Source: Brevundimonas sp. SGAir0440 (GTDB lineage: Bacteria; Pseudomonadota; Alphaproteobacteria; Caulobacterales; Caulobacteraceae). From it: a stretch of DNA of 64,000 bases. The notes beneath the pieces were generated by a model, which had not been told where the DNA came from, did not search any database, and was given only the letters and a program-made list of their open reading frames with translations. Below, in pieces: positions 44,558 through 53,088 of the stretch. The position numbers and the translations under genes are program-made. Each line of letters opens with the position of its first letter. The first letter of the stretch is position 1. The stretch lies in the NCBI RefSeq assembly GCF_005484585.1, contig NZ_CP039435.1, forward strand, positions 806,001 to 870,000, read 5' to 3'.

Positions 44558-45417
44558 CCCGCAACATCACCGTCGCCGGCATCCAGACCTCGTACGGCGA
44601 GGACATGCAGGCGAACATCGACAAGACCATCGCCTTCGTGCGCGAGGCGGCTAGTCGGGGCGCGCAGGTGATCCTGCCGTCGGAACTTTTCCAGGGCCCG
44701 TATTTCTGCGTCTCGCAGGAAGAGCACTGGTTCACGCAGGCTTATGAGTGGCGCGAACATCCATGCGTTGTGGCCATGGCGCCGGTGGCCAAGGAACTGG
44801 GCGTGGCCATTCCGGTCTCGATCTTCGAGAAGGACGGGCCGCAGTATTACAACTCGCTGGTCATGCTGGATGCCGACGGCGAGGCGCTGGGCGTCTATCG
44901 CAAGAGCCATATCCCCGACGGTCCCGGCTATCAGGAGAAGTATTATTTCCGGCCGGGCGACACTGGATTCAAGGTCTGGAAGACCCGCTTTGGCAAGGTC
45001 GGGGTCGGCATCTGCTGGGACCAGTGGTTCCCGGAAGCGGCGCGGGCGATGATGCTGATGGGCGCAGACGTCCTGATGTATCCGACCGCCATCGGCACCG
45101 AGCCGCATGATGCGACCCTGCACACGGCCGAGCCGTGGCGGCGGGCCATGCAGGGACACGCGGTGTCGAACGCCGTGCCGGTCGTCGGCGCCAACCGGAT
45201 TGGGAATGAGCGCGTGACCGAGGTCGGCCAGACCTTCTACGGCCATTCCTTTATCGCCGATCAGCAGGGCGAATTGGTCGAGCAACTGGGCGCCGAGGAG
45301 GAGGGGGTGCTGGTGCACCGCTTCGATCTGGACGAGCTGGACAAATATCGCGCGGCCTGGGGCTTCTTCCGCGATCGCCGGACGGACCTGTACGGGGCGT
45401 TGACGGGTAAAGGCTGA
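44554..45417 (+). CDS. aguB: N-carbamoylputrescine amidohydrolase
   Basis: Hydrolyses N-carbamoylputrescine to putrescine, CO2 and ammonia. 287-aa nitrilase-fold protein with the complete catalytic triad: Glu44 (LPSELFQ), Lys117 (YRKSHIP) and Cys154 (GICWDQWFPEA). ATGA overlap with aguA. Together they give a putrescine route from arginine-derived agmatine; arginine decarboxylase is not in the window. Confidence 0.95.
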   Translation: MTRNITVAGIQTSYGEDMQANIDKTIAFVREAASRGAQVILPSELFQGPYFCVSQEEHWFTQAYEWREHPCVVAMAPVAKELGVAIPVSIFEKDGPQYYNSLVMLDADGEALGVYRKSHIPDGPGYQEKYYFRPGDTGFKVWKTRFGKVGVGICWDQWFPEAARAMMLMGADVLMYPTAIGTEPHDATLHTAEPWRRAMQGHAVSNAVPVVGANRIGNERVTEVGQTFYGHSFIADQQGELVEQLGAEEEGVLVHRFDLDELDKYRAAWGFFRDRRTDLYGALTGKG

Positions 45418-45421
45418 TCCG

Positions 45422-45569
45422 ATCCTCCCCCGCGTCAGCGGGGGAGGGGGACCGCCGCAGGCGGTGGGGGGGCGAGCCCCGCACCGTGCGTAAGATGCGG
45501 CCGAGGTCAGTTCCGTATCCGCCCCCTCCACCACTTCGTGGTTCCCCTCCCCCGTGAACGGGGGAGGAT
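45422..45569. repeat. large imperfect palindromic intergenic repeat
   Basis: The left end (from 45422, ATCCTCCCCCG...) and the right end (to 45569) are inverted copies over roughly 48 bp, each containing its own hairpin (CCTCCCCCG/CGGGGGAGG) and a second dyad (ACCGCC/GGCGGT at left, CCAC/GTGG at right). The middle is unrelated. It sits between the convergent aguB and esterase genes and encodes nothing. From memory, this G/C-run palindrome is a common intergenic repeat in alphaproteobacteria. Confidence 0.7.
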
Positions 45570-45571
45570 TT

Positions 45572-46312
45572 TTAGCCCCGCATCGCCTCGACCGCCGCGA
45601 TAAGTCGGTCGAGGTCGGAGGGCGTCGAAAGCCGGTGATCGCCGCCCTCGATCAGGTCCAGGCGCACATCGCCGCCCGTCAGCCGTTCGACCAGTTCGAC
45701 CTGATGTCGCCACGGCACGACGTCGTCGGCGCGGCCTTGCAGGACATGAACCGGAGCGGCGATGTCGATCACGCCGTCCAGCAGCAGCCAATCGCGCGCC
45801 TCTTCGAACATGCGCCGCGTCAGGACATATTCGCCCAGACCCTCCTCGACGATCAGGGTTTCGCCCTCGCGCAGGATGGCTTGACGCTCGTGGTCGGCCA
45901 GGCCGGGCCACATCAGCCGTTTGGTGAAGTCCTGGGCCGGATTGACCAGCACCAGACCCTTGATCCGGTCCGGCCGCGCCAGGGTCGCCAGCAGCGAGAC
46001 CCAGCCGCCCATCGAGGAGCCGACCGGAATGACCGGGCCGGACAGGCTGTCGATCAGGGCGACGGCGTCCTCGCGCCAGCGACCGATGGTGGCCTGTCTC
46101 CAGTCGCCGGAGGACTGGCCATGGGCGAAATGGTCGTAGCGGATGAAGTTCCAGCCGCGTTCGCGCGCGGCGACGTCCAGGGCCAGGGCCTTGGTCCCCT
46201 CCATGTCCGAGCGGAAGCCGCCGACCCAGATCACGGTCGGGCCGTCGCCTTCGACGCGCTTGAAGGCCAGGGTTTCGCCGTCGGGGCGGGACAGGTGCTG
46301 GATGTCGGTCAT
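45572..46312 (-). CDS. alpha/beta hydrolase, ABHD10-like thioesterase/esterase
   Basis: 246 aa from ATG 46312. The nucleophile elbow is PVGSSMGGWVSLL, with Asp in LQGRADDVVPW and His in EGGDHRLSTP. The early WVGGFRSDMEGTKA segment is typical of the group related to ABHD10, which removes acyl groups from protein or glucuronide substrates. Cytoplasmic, no signal peptide. The stop lies 3 bp from the palindromic repeat. Confidence 0.8.
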   Translation of the reverse strand: MTDIQHLSRPDGETLAFKRVEGDGPTVIWVGGFRSDMEGTKALALDVAARERGWNFIRYDHFAHGQSSGDWRQATIGRWREDAVALIDSLSGPVIPVGSSMGGWVSLLATLARPDRIKGLVLVNPAQDFTKRLMWPGLADHERQAILREGETLIVEEGLGEYVLTRRMFEEARDWLLLDGVIDIAAPVHVLQGRADDVVPWRHQVELVERLTGGDVRLDLIEGGDHRLSTPSDLDRLIAAVEAMRG

Positions 46313-46383
46313 GGCGCCGTTCTGCCCGGACTTTCCGCCGTCGTCACCCTTGACCGCGACGCGCGATGGCGGAACACAGACCC

Positions 46384-47346
46384 ATGTCCGCACCCCAGGT
46401 CCTGTTCGTCACCTCCAACCGCATCGGCGACTGCGTCATCTCGTCCGGCGTGATCCGCGAGATTGCGCGTCAGGTCCCGGGGGCCGAGATCACCGTCGCA
46501 TGCGGTCGGCCGCCCGCGCCCTTCTTCCGCAATGCGCCCGGCGTCGTGCGCACCATCGTGCTGGATAAGAAGAAGCTGGCCGGGCACTGGGTCGATCTGT
46601 GGAAACAGGTCGTCGGTACGCGCTGGGACCTGGTCATCGACATCCGGGGTTCGGCGCTCAGCTATCTGATCCCGGCGAAGCGGCGCATCGTCTATAACCG
46701 CTCGTGGGAGACGGGCCTGCGCAAGGTCGAGATGGTGTCGCGCCTGATGGGGTCGCCGACGCCGCTGGATCCCGAAATCTTCCTGGACGATCAGGCGCGG
46801 GCCGAGGCAGCAGCCGTCATCGATCCGCAGCTGGCGGGCGGCGCGGGTACGGGGCCGATCATCGCTCTGGCGCCCATTGCGCACCAGCCGGGCAAGAGCT
46901 GGCCCGCCGACCGCTGGGGCGCGCTGGTCGAGAGGCTGAAAACTGAGCCGCGCTTCGACGGCTGGCGCTTCATGCCGGTGGGCGGACCGGGCGACCGGCC
47001 GCCCGCGACCCCGGCTTTGGAAGCTGCTGGCCCGCGCGGCATAGATTTCGTCGGCAAGGGCGACATCCTGGCCTCCGCCGCCGCCATCGACCGGGCCGAT
47101 CTGTTCGTCGGCAATGATTCAGGACTGATGCACGTCTCGGCGGCGCTGGGCCGTCCGACCCTGGGCCTGTTCGGTCCGACGGAGTGGTGGCTGTATGGGC
47201 CGTGGGGGCCCAAGACGCGCACGGCGGCGTCCAACGAGACCCGCGGCCAGTTCGCGCCGATCGAGGACCTGACGGTGGATCACGTGTTCAACGCGGTGTT
47301 GGCGCTGCATGACGCCTACATCGTCGAAACGCCTGCGAACCCTTGA
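46384..47346 (+). CDS. glycosyltransferase family 9 (heptosyltransferase-like)
   Basis: About 320 aa. ATG 46384 is preferred (GGAACA upstream, protein then begins SAPQVLFVTSNRIGDCVISSG as the family does); ATG 46366 would add six residues. The C-terminal donor site is GNDSGLMHVSAALGRPTLGLFGPTE, diagnostic of ADP-heptose:LPS heptosyltransferases. Likely transfers a core sugar in lipopolysaccharide; the exact sugar is unknown. It diverges from the esterase gene. Confidence 0.87.
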   Translation: MSAPQVLFVTSNRIGDCVISSGVIREIARQVPGAEITVACGRPPAPFFRNAPGVVRTIVLDKKKLAGHWVDLWKQVVGTRWDLVIDIRGSALSYLIPAKRRIVYNRSWETGLRKVEMVSRLMGSPTPLDPEIFLDDQARAEAAAVIDPQLAGGAGTGPIIALAPIAHQPGKSWPADRWGALVERLKTEPRFDGWRFMPVGGPGDRPPATPALEAAGPRGIDFVGKGDILASAAAIDRADLFVGNDSGLMHVSAALGRPTLGLFGPTEWWLYGPWGPKTRTAASNETRGQFAPIEDLTVDHVFNAVLALHDAYIVETPANP

Positions 47347-47459
47347 AAAATCGGGGCTCGCGGCGCATATTGCCGGCCTTGAGGGGAACGTGGCGATCGC
47401 CGCGTGCATTCGCTCATCACGACATACGCCTTCTCTGACCACATAAGGAAACGACGCCC

Positions 47460-47993
47460 ATTCGCCGTCCCATGCAAGCGCCACCCGTGAAAGACGGGCC
47501 GCGTATGAACCAGGATATCCGTGCCCCTCGCGTTCTGCTCATCGACCAGAACGGCGAAAAACAGGGCGTCATGCCCACCTCCGCCGCTCTGGAAGCCGCC
47601 GAGGAAGCCGGGTTGGACCTGGTCGAGATCGTCTCCACCTCCGAGCCGCCGGTGGCCAAGATCCTCGATTACGGCAAGCACCGTTTCCAGGAACAGAAGA
47701 AGAAGGCCGAGCAGCGCAAGCGCCAGAAGGTCGTCGAGCTGAAGGAGATCAAACTCCGTCCGAACATCGACACCCACGACTATGAGGTGAAGGCCAAGGC
47801 CATGCACCGCTTCTTCGACGAGGGCGACAAGGTCAAGGTGACCCTGCGCTTCCGCGGTCGCGAAATGGCGCACCCCGAACTGGGCATGAAGCTGCTGAAC
47901 AAGGTCCAGGCCGATTTCGACGAAATCGCCAAGGTCGAGTTCGCGCCCAAGATGGAAGGCCGCCAGATGATCATGATCCTGGCCCCGCGCTGA
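47460..47993 (+). CDS. infC: translation initiation factor IF-3 (probable AUU start)
   Basis: Binds the 30S subunit and discriminates start codons. The protein is about 177 aa from ATT 47460. The choice rests on the Shine-Dalgarno AAGGAAA (47445-47451), at normal distance from ATT 47460 but more than 20 nt from the first ATG (47472). The frame is open between, giving [21 protein letters not shown], which matches my memory of related IF-3 starts. AUU is the known autoregulatory start of infC in E. coli. Both halves are intact ([53 protein letters not shown]). Confidence 0.88.
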   Translation: MRRPMQAPPVKDGPRMNQDIRAPRVLLIDQNGEKQGVMPTSAALEAAEEAGLDLVEIVSTSEPPVAKILDYGKHRFQEQKKKAEQRKRQKVVELKEIKLRPNIDTHDYEVKAKAMHRFFDEGDKVKVTLRFRGREMAHPELGMKLLNKVQADFDEIAKVEFAPKMEGRQMIMILAPR

Positions 47994-48015
47994 TCGCAAT
48001 CCATCGCTGAATGCC

Positions 48016-48050
48016 AAACGCCCCGGTCCCGCGACCGGGGCGTTTTTCTT
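48016..48050 (+). terminator. rho-independent terminator of infC
   Basis: A 13-bp perfect stem (48016-48028 with 48033-48045, loop of 4) extends into a T-run (48043-48047). It separates infC from the MFS gene, so rpmI and rplT are not simply read from the infC transcript. Confidence 0.9.
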
Positions 48051-48077
48051 TGCGGGAGAAACGGCTAAGCGTAGGCA

Positions 48078-49382
48078 ATGACGAACGCCGATACGGTCGC
48101 TGCGCGCACCCCGCCGCCCAAGCTCAAGACGCCGGCTCTGGCCGTGCTGTTTGCGACGGTGTTCATCAATCTCGTCGGGTTCGGGCTGGTGGTGCCGTTG
48201 CTGCCGTTCTTCGCCCAGAGCCTGAAGGCCGAGGCGTGGCAGATCACGCTGATGTTCTCGGCCTATTCGCTGGGTCAGTTCTTCGCCGAGCCGTTCTGGG
48301 GGCGGTTGTCGGATCGGATCGGGCGAAAGCCCGTGCTGTTGATGACCCTGATCGCCAATGCGCTGGGCTATCTGATGCTGGCCTTCGTGCCCAACATCTG
48401 GCTGGCGATCGCAGTCAGGCTGTTCACCGGCCTGGGCGCCGGCAATATCTCGACGGTTCAGGGGTATGTGGCCGATGTGACCCCGCCCGAGCAGCGGGCC
48501 GGGCGGATGGGCCTGATCGGCGCCGCGTTCGGCCTGGGCTTCATCGTCGGGCCGGGGCTGGGCGGATTGCTGACGCAGCCGCAGCTGGGACGGCTGGGCT
48601 ATCAGCTGCCGATCTTCCTGGCGGCGGCGTTGGCGGCGGTCGCGGCGGTCGGCGTCGTCGTCTTCCTGCGCGAGAGCCGGGCCAAGGCCGATCCCACAGC
48701 ACCGCGTCCGGCCTTCCTGGCGGGGCTGAAGGCTGCGCGCGACAACGCGGTGGTGTCGCGCGTGCTGGTCGTGACCCTGATCTATATGGCCGGGTTTTCG
48801 GCGATGGAGAGCGTGTTCGGCCTGTGGTCCGAGAGCCGCTATCAATGGGGCGCGCGCGAGGTGGGGCTCAGCTTCATGATCGTGGGCATCGTCTCGACGC
48901 TGAACCAGGGGTTCTTCGCCGGGCGGCTGGCGCGGCGGTTCGGCGAATCGCGCGTGCTGGCCACCGGCATGCTGCTGTTTGGAACCTCGCTGGTGTTGCA
49001 GGTGCTGGCTCCGGTCGCGTGGTTTCCCGCGACGCGGCTCGAGCTGGGCGCCCTGACGATCCCGGTCGTCCAGGGCTGGATCATCCCGATCGTGATGGCG
49101 ATCGGCGCGTGCGGCATGTCGCTGGCCATGCCCAACATCTCGGCCATGATCAGCCGCGCCTCGCCGCCGGATCGGCAGGGGGCCATGCTGGGTCTGAACA
49201 TGGCCTCCAGCTCGGTGGCGCGCATCTTCGGGCCGATGATCGCGGGCGCGCTGTTCTCGGGGCTGGGGCATGACTGGCCCTTTGTGATCGGGGCGCTGCT
49301 GACCCTCCCGGCGGCCCTGATGGCGATCAACGCCGGGCGCGTCATTCGCAGCGGCGAGGGCGGCGTGAAAGCCCCGGCCTGA
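48078..49382 (+). CDS. MFS transporter, TetA-like
   Basis: 434 aa with 12 predicted helices. The signature between helices 2 and 3 is GRLSDRIGRKPVLLMT, as in TCR/Tet-like drug:H+ antiporters (DHA1). FINLVGFGLVVPLLPFF in helix 1 fits the same group. The substrate is unknown. It lies between infC and rpmI, which are adjacent in many bacteria, and follows the infC terminator by 28 bp. Confidence 0.85.
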   Translation: MTNADTVAARTPPPKLKTPALAVLFATVFINLVGFGLVVPLLPFFAQSLKAEAWQITLMFSAYSLGQFFAEPFWGRLSDRIGRKPVLLMTLIANALGYLMLAFVPNIWLAIAVRLFTGLGAGNISTVQGYVADVTPPEQRAGRMGLIGAAFGLGFIVGPGLGGLLTQPQLGRLGYQLPIFLAAALAAVAAVGVVVFLRESRAKADPTAPRPAFLAGLKAARDNAVVSRVLVVTLIYMAGFSAMESVFGLWSESRYQWGAREVGLSFMIVGIVSTLNQGFFAGRLARRFGESRVLATGMLLFGTSLVLQVLAPVAWFPATRLELGALTIPVVQGWIIPIVMAIGACGMSLAMPNISAMISRASPPDRQGAMLGLNMASSSVARIFGPMIAGALFSGLGHDWPFVIGALLTLPAALMAINAGRVIRSGEGGVKAPA

Positions 49383-49495
49383 CTCGTCTTGCAATGGCGG
49401 CGCTCTTCACGTAGAAGCCGCGCCTTCGCGTACCGAACCGCCAGGCGAACAGGCATGCCTGGGCGGTTCTTAAACTCTGGAGAGATACCTCCCAC

Positions 49496-49525
49496 GGGCT
49501 CAAGCAGTCCAAAGGACGGTAGCCC
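49496..49525 (+). promoter_or_regulatory. CAAG stem-loop element, copy upstream of rpmI
   Basis: 30 nt on the sense strand: outer stem GGGCU/AGCCC, 5' loop strand CAAGCA, inner hairpin GUCC-AAA-GGAC, 3' strand GGU. It ends 18 nt before the rpmI ATG, just upstream of AAAAAGGAG. Same element as those before trxA and the thiolase gene, but every stem has different, still paired, bases. Confidence 0.7.
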
Positions 49526-49543
49526 TCCAAAAAGGAGACTGAA

Positions 49544-49741
49544 ATGCCGAAACTGAAGACGAAGTCGGGCGCCAAGAAGCGCTTCAAATTCACGGCCACT
49601 GGCAAGGTTAAGGCCGGCGTTGCGGGCAAGCGTCACCGCTTGATCAGCCACAACTCGAAATACATCCGCCAGAACCGCGGCACCTCGATCATGGCCGACG
49701 CCGACGCCAAGAAGATCAAATCCTACATGCCGTACGCCTAA
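49544..49741 (+). CDS. rpmI: 50S ribosomal protein L35
   Basis: 65 aa, very basic, with the family start [21 protein letters not shown] and [22 protein letters not shown] 49544 follows AAGGAG. A repeated stem-loop element lies in its leader. rplT follows 122 bp later, the standard L35-L20 pair. Confidence 0.97.
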   Translation: MPKLKTKSGAKKRFKFTATGKVKAGVAGKRHRLISHNSKYIRQNRGTSIMADADAKKIKSYMPYA

Positions 49742-49787
49742 GGCGAACGACAGGCAGACGATCTTTTCGCACTGAATTTGAACCACG

Positions 49788-49843
49788 GTCCCTCAAGCAG
49801 CAAGCCCCAAAACCTAGCAAGGTGGGCGGCGCGCGATAGGGAC
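49788..49843 (+). promoter_or_regulatory. CAAG stem-loop element, copy upstream of rplT
   Basis: 56 nt on the sense strand: outer stem GUCCCU/AGGGAC (49788-49793 with 49838-49843), 5' loop strand CAAGCA, a longer inner hairpin (with ACCU/AGGU near its tip) and 3' strand GAU. Directly after it, TTCCC-TAA-GGGAA (49844-49856) is a second small dyad that contains the rplT Shine-Dalgarno. It ends 20 nt before the start codon. Confidence 0.65.
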
Positions 49844-49863
49844 TTCCCTAAGGGAAAAACATC

Positions 49864-50217
49864 ATGGCTCGCGTTAAACGTGGCGTAACCTCGCACGCCA
49901 AGCACAAGAAGGTTCTGGAGCAGGCCAAGGGCTTCTCCGGCCGCCGCAAGAATACCATCCGTACGGCCAAGGCCGCCGTCGATCGCGCCGGGCAATACGC
50001 CTATCGCGACCGTCGCGCCAAGAAGCGCAACTTCCGCGCCCTGTGGATCCAGCGCATCAACGCCGCCGCCCGTCTGGAAGGCTTCACCTACAGCCAGTTC
50101 ATCAACGGCCTGAACAAAGCCGGCATCGAACTGGACCGCAAGGTTCTGGCCGCGATCGCCGCCGACGCGACCGGCTTCAAGGCCGTCGCCGACAAGGTCC
50201 GCGCCGCCCTGGCGTAA
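49864..50217 (+). CDS. rplT: 50S ribosomal protein L20
   Basis: 117 aa. The N-terminal extension [23 protein letters not shown], rich in basic residues, and [22 protein letters not shown] are diagnostic. Needed for 50S assembly. In E. coli and B. subtilis L20 represses its own operon by binding a leader RNA. Here two copies of a repeated stem-loop element flank this gene (49788-49843 and 50223-50261), which makes leader control worth testing. Confidence 0.97.
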   Translation: MARVKRGVTSHAKHKKVLEQAKGFSGRRKNTIRTAKAAVDRAGQYAYRDRRAKKRNFRALWIQRINAAARLEGFTYSQFINGLNKAGIELDRKVLAAIAADATGFKAVADKVRAALA

Positions 50218-50222
50218 GAACT

Positions 50223-50261
50223 GTGCTCAAGCCGCGAGCGACCGCGTCGCGAGCGTAGCGC
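50223..50261 (+). promoter_or_regulatory. CAAG stem-loop element, copy after the rplT stop
   Basis: 39 nt on the sense strand, starting 5 nt after the stop: outer stem GUGCU/AGCGC (one G-U pair), 5' loop strand CAAGCC, inner hairpin with GCGAC-CGC-GUCGC core and GA steps at its base, 3' strand GU. Its inner part is nearly identical to the copy at 59596-59634. Confidence 0.65.
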
Positions 50262-50271
50262 AACAAGAATG

Positions 50272-50310
50272 ACGCCCGCTCCGGTTTCCGGGGCGGGCGT
50301 TCTTCGTTTC
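50272..50310 (+). terminator. rho-independent terminator of rplT
   Basis: A 13-bp stem (50272-50284 with 50288-50300, one G-T pair, loop TTT) is followed by a broken T-rich tail (TCTTCGTTTC). It follows the stem-loop element and precedes the convergent kinase gene stop. Confidence 0.75.
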
Positions 50311-51904
50311 AGGCCGCCTTGGGGACCTGCGATGGCTGGCTCTGCGCCAGCACCATGCGGATGGCGTTCAGCAGGGCGTCGGGCTGGATCGGCTTTTGCG
50401 CCACGCCGTTCATGCCGGCGGCGATATAGTCCAGCTCGTCGCGCTCGTCGGCGTTCGCCGTCAGGGCCAGGATCGGCAGGGCGCCGGCCGGGCCGGGCAG
50501 GGCGCGGATAGCCCGCGTCGCGGCGACCCCGTCCATCACGGGCATCTTGATGTCCATCAGGGCCAGGTCGAACGGACGGGCCATTACGGCGTCCACCGCC
50601 TCGCGCCCGTTCTCGGCCATCTCGCAGGTGCAGCCGAACATCTCCAGCAGCTTGCCGGCGACGAAGCGGTTGGTGGCGTTGTCGTCCACCACCAGCACAT
50701 GCAGGGTGTCGTGCGGCGTCGGCTCGGCCAAGGCGGGGGCGGGCGCCGCGCTCTCGGTCGCGACGCGCAGCGGCAGGCGCACCTGGAAGCGCGCGCCGCC
50801 CTGGGGCGAGGCGCCCAGCGAGATCGCGCCGCCCATCCGTTCGGCGATCTGTCGGCAGATGGCTAGGCCCAGGCCCGCGCCCGCCCCCTCGCGCCCGGCC
50901 TTTCCGGTGTTGAAGGGATCGAAGATGGTCGCGGCCGCCGCCTCGGGCACGCCGGGTCCGCTGTCGTCCACGGTGAAGATCACCTCGCCGTCGGCGTGGC
51001 TTTCGATCAGGGCGACGACCTCGCCCGTCAGGGTGAACTTCAGCGCATTGCCGATCAGGTTGTTCAGCAGTTGCTTCAGCCGCATCCCGTCGGCCTGAAC
51101 GCAGGGAACGGCCAGGTCGGTGCGGATGGTCAGGGCCAGGGCCTTTTCCTCGGCCCGCGCGCGCCACAGGGCGTCGATGTCGAAGGCGACGGCCGACAGG
51201 TCGAGCGGCTCCTCCTCCAGCGTCAGCATGCCGGCCGAGGCGCGTGACATGTCCAGCGCGTCGGTCAGCAACCGCAGCAGGCTCTGGCCCGAATCGATCA
51301 CGGTGCGGACGTAGGGGCGCAGCTCTTCCTGCTCCAGCTTCTTGTCCATCAGGGCCGCGACGCCCAGCACCCCGTTCAGGGGCGTGCGGATCTCGTGGCT
51401 CATCACCGCCAGGAACTCGGACTTGGCCCGGCTGGAGGCGACGGCCTCGGCCTCGGCCAGGGCCAGGTCGCGGGCCAGGGCGCTCATCTCCTCGGCCCGC
51501 TGGCGGTGCAGGGCCGCGCCCGCCTGAACCACCTGCAGCGCCGTGCCGACGCCGACATAGCGGCCGCCTGCCACCACGATGAAGCCGGTCAGCAAGGCGC
51601 CCAGCTCAGCCGCACCATAAGCCTGGAAGAAGGCCTCGGCGCTGGTCGCCGCCTCCGCCACCGGCGCATTGCGGTCCATCAGGCTTTCGGCGGGCCTTCG
51701 GGCATACAGGGCGCGTCCGAACTCGGCCGCCATCCTCAGGGTGAAGGCGTTGCGTTCGATGATGCCTAGGGGGCGGCCATCGTCATCGACGACGGCCAGG
51801 GCCAGGGTGTTCGGCTCGGTCTGGAACCGTTCGAACACATCCGCGCCTGGCGTGGACGGGGCCACGGGCGCGATCAAGTCGACGAAATCACCGATCAGCG
51901 GCAT
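50309..51904 (-). CDS. hybrid sensor histidine kinase with N-terminal CBS-like region
   Basis: 531 aa from ATG 51904 (AGGATC upstream). There is no membrane segment, so it is cytoplasmic. Residues 1-130 look like a CBS-type sensor (TEPNTLALAVVDDDGRPLGIIERNAF). The phospho-acceptor His170 is in MSHEIRTPLNG. The ATPase domain spans about 275-385 (NNLIGNALKF, DDSGPGVP, GAGLGLAI), and a receiver domain carries VLVVDDNATNR, Asp451 (LALMDIKMPVMDG) and Lys in AQKPIQP. All catalytic residues are intact. The signal sensed and the partner are unknown; no response regulator gene is adjacent. Confidence 0.87.
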   Translation of the reverse strand: MPLIGDFVDLIAPVAPSTPGADVFERFQTEPNTLALAVVDDDGRPLGIIERNAFTLRMAAEFGRALYARRPAESLMDRNAPVAEAATSAEAFFQAYGAAELGALLTGFIVVAGGRYVGVGTALQVVQAGAALHRQRAEEMSALARDLALAEAEAVASSRAKSEFLAVMSHEIRTPLNGVLGVAALMDKKLEQEELRPYVRTVIDSGQSLLRLLTDALDMSRASAGMLTLEEEPLDLSAVAFDIDALWRARAEEKALALTIRTDLAVPCVQADGMRLKQLLNNLIGNALKFTLTGEVVALIESHADGEVIFTVDDSGPGVPEAAAATIFDPFNTGKAGREGAGAGLGLAICRQIAERMGGAISLGASPQGGARFQVRLPLRVATESAAPAPALAEPTPHDTLHVLVVDDNATNRFVAGKLLEMFGCTCEMAENGREAVDAVMARPFDLALMDIKMPVMDGVAATRAIRALPGPAGALPILALTANADERDELDYIAAGMNGVAQKPIQPDALLNAIRMVLAQSQPSQVPKAA

Positions 51905-52072
51905 CAAGATCCTCGCAAGTTCGGAGGCCTGATTAGACGGTGATATTTAACGCCAGCTTTGCCGTTCATGAACCTTTCGCGGCGGGTTTTCGACAGTCGA
52001 TCCGTGGGCGGATGGAAAGTCCTGACTGCGCGCGATATTCCCTCGCGGACGCGACTTCGATAGCCTCGCCCG

Positions 52073-53047
52073 ATGATGCGCACCTTGATTTGCGGCCTGG
52101 CTGCAGCCCTTGCCCTGACCACCGCCGCTGCTGCGCAGGACCGACGCGTCGCCGTGACCTTCGACGACCTGCCGTTCCAGACGGATGCGGCGACCCTGTG
52201 CGATCCGGCGCGCCTGATGACGATCACCCAGGATTTCGTCGCCATGCTGAAGCCGCTGGATACGCACGGCACAGCCTTCGTCAATGCGGGCAAGGTCTGC
52301 GAGGCCGAGCGCGCCACGATCCTGCCCCGCGTGCTTAACGTTTGGCTGGACGCCGGTCTTGGCTTGGGCAACCACACCAACACCCATCTGAACATCCACG
52401 CGACGACGGTTGAGGCCTATCTGGCCGACGTGGACGCTGGGGCGCCGATCGTTCGGCAGGTGCTTGAGGCTCGCGGACGGTCATTGCGCTGGTTCCGTCA
52501 CCCTTATCTTTTCACCGGCGAGACGCAGGAAAAGCACGACGCCATCGCCGCCGGCCTGGCCCAGCGCGGCTATACGATTGCGCCGGTGACCCTCGACAAC
52601 AACGACTGGATGTTCGCCGACGTTTATCGCAAGGCCGAGCAGATCGGCGATCAGGCGCTGATGCAGCGCATCGGTCAGGCCTATGTGGCGCATATGGCGA
52701 CGGTGCTGGACTTCTTCGAACCTTACAGCGCCGAGGTGGCGGACGGGCGTGAACCGGCGCAGGTGCTGTTGCTGCACGCCAACACCCTGAACCAGGCCTG
52801 GTATCCGCAGATCCACGCCCTGTATCTGGCGCGCGGTTATCGCTTCGTGCCGCTGGAAGAGGCGCTGGCCGATCCGATCTATCAGCACCCTGACACCTAT
52901 GTCCGCGCCAACGGAATCTCGTGGTTGCACCGCTGGATGCGGACCGACGGCCGGCCCATCCGCTGGGAGCCGGAACCGCCCGCCTGGATCGTTGCGGCCA
53001 ACAAGGCGCCGGCGTCGGAACTTCAGGCCCTCGCATCGGCCCCTTGA
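52073..53047 (+). CDS. polysaccharide deacetylase family protein, exported
   Basis: 324 aa with a signal peptide (TLICGLAAALALTTAAAAQ). NodB-type motifs: VAVTFDDLPFQT (catalytic Asp-Asp), GNHTNTHLNIH (metal His pair) and RWFRHPYLF. Expected to remove acetyl groups from peptidoglycan or another envelope polysaccharide. It diverges from the hybrid kinase gene. pheS follows after 41 bp. Confidence 0.87.
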   Translation: MMRTLICGLAAALALTTAAAAQDRRVAVTFDDLPFQTDAATLCDPARLMTITQDFVAMLKPLDTHGTAFVNAGKVCEAERATILPRVLNVWLDAGLGLGNHTNTHLNIHATTVEAYLADVDAGAPIVRQVLEARGRSLRWFRHPYLFTGETQEKHDAIAAGLAQRGYTIAPVTLDNNDWMFADVYRKAEQIGDQALMQRIGQAYVAHMATVLDFFEPYSAEVADGREPAQVLLLHANTLNQAWYPQIHALYLARGYRFVPLEEALADPIYQHPDTYVRANGISWLHRWMRTDGRPIRWEPEPPAWIVAANKAPASELQALASAP

Positions 53048-53088
53048 AGGGTGACGAAACGGTTTCCACCCGTTAAGGCACGGGGCAA

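Noticed and set aside
47316..49394. A 692-codon minus-strand frame opposite infC and the MFS gene.
   Set aside because: The translation is Gln/Arg/His-rich without any domain, spans two real genes and a terminator, and is a codon-bias shadow.
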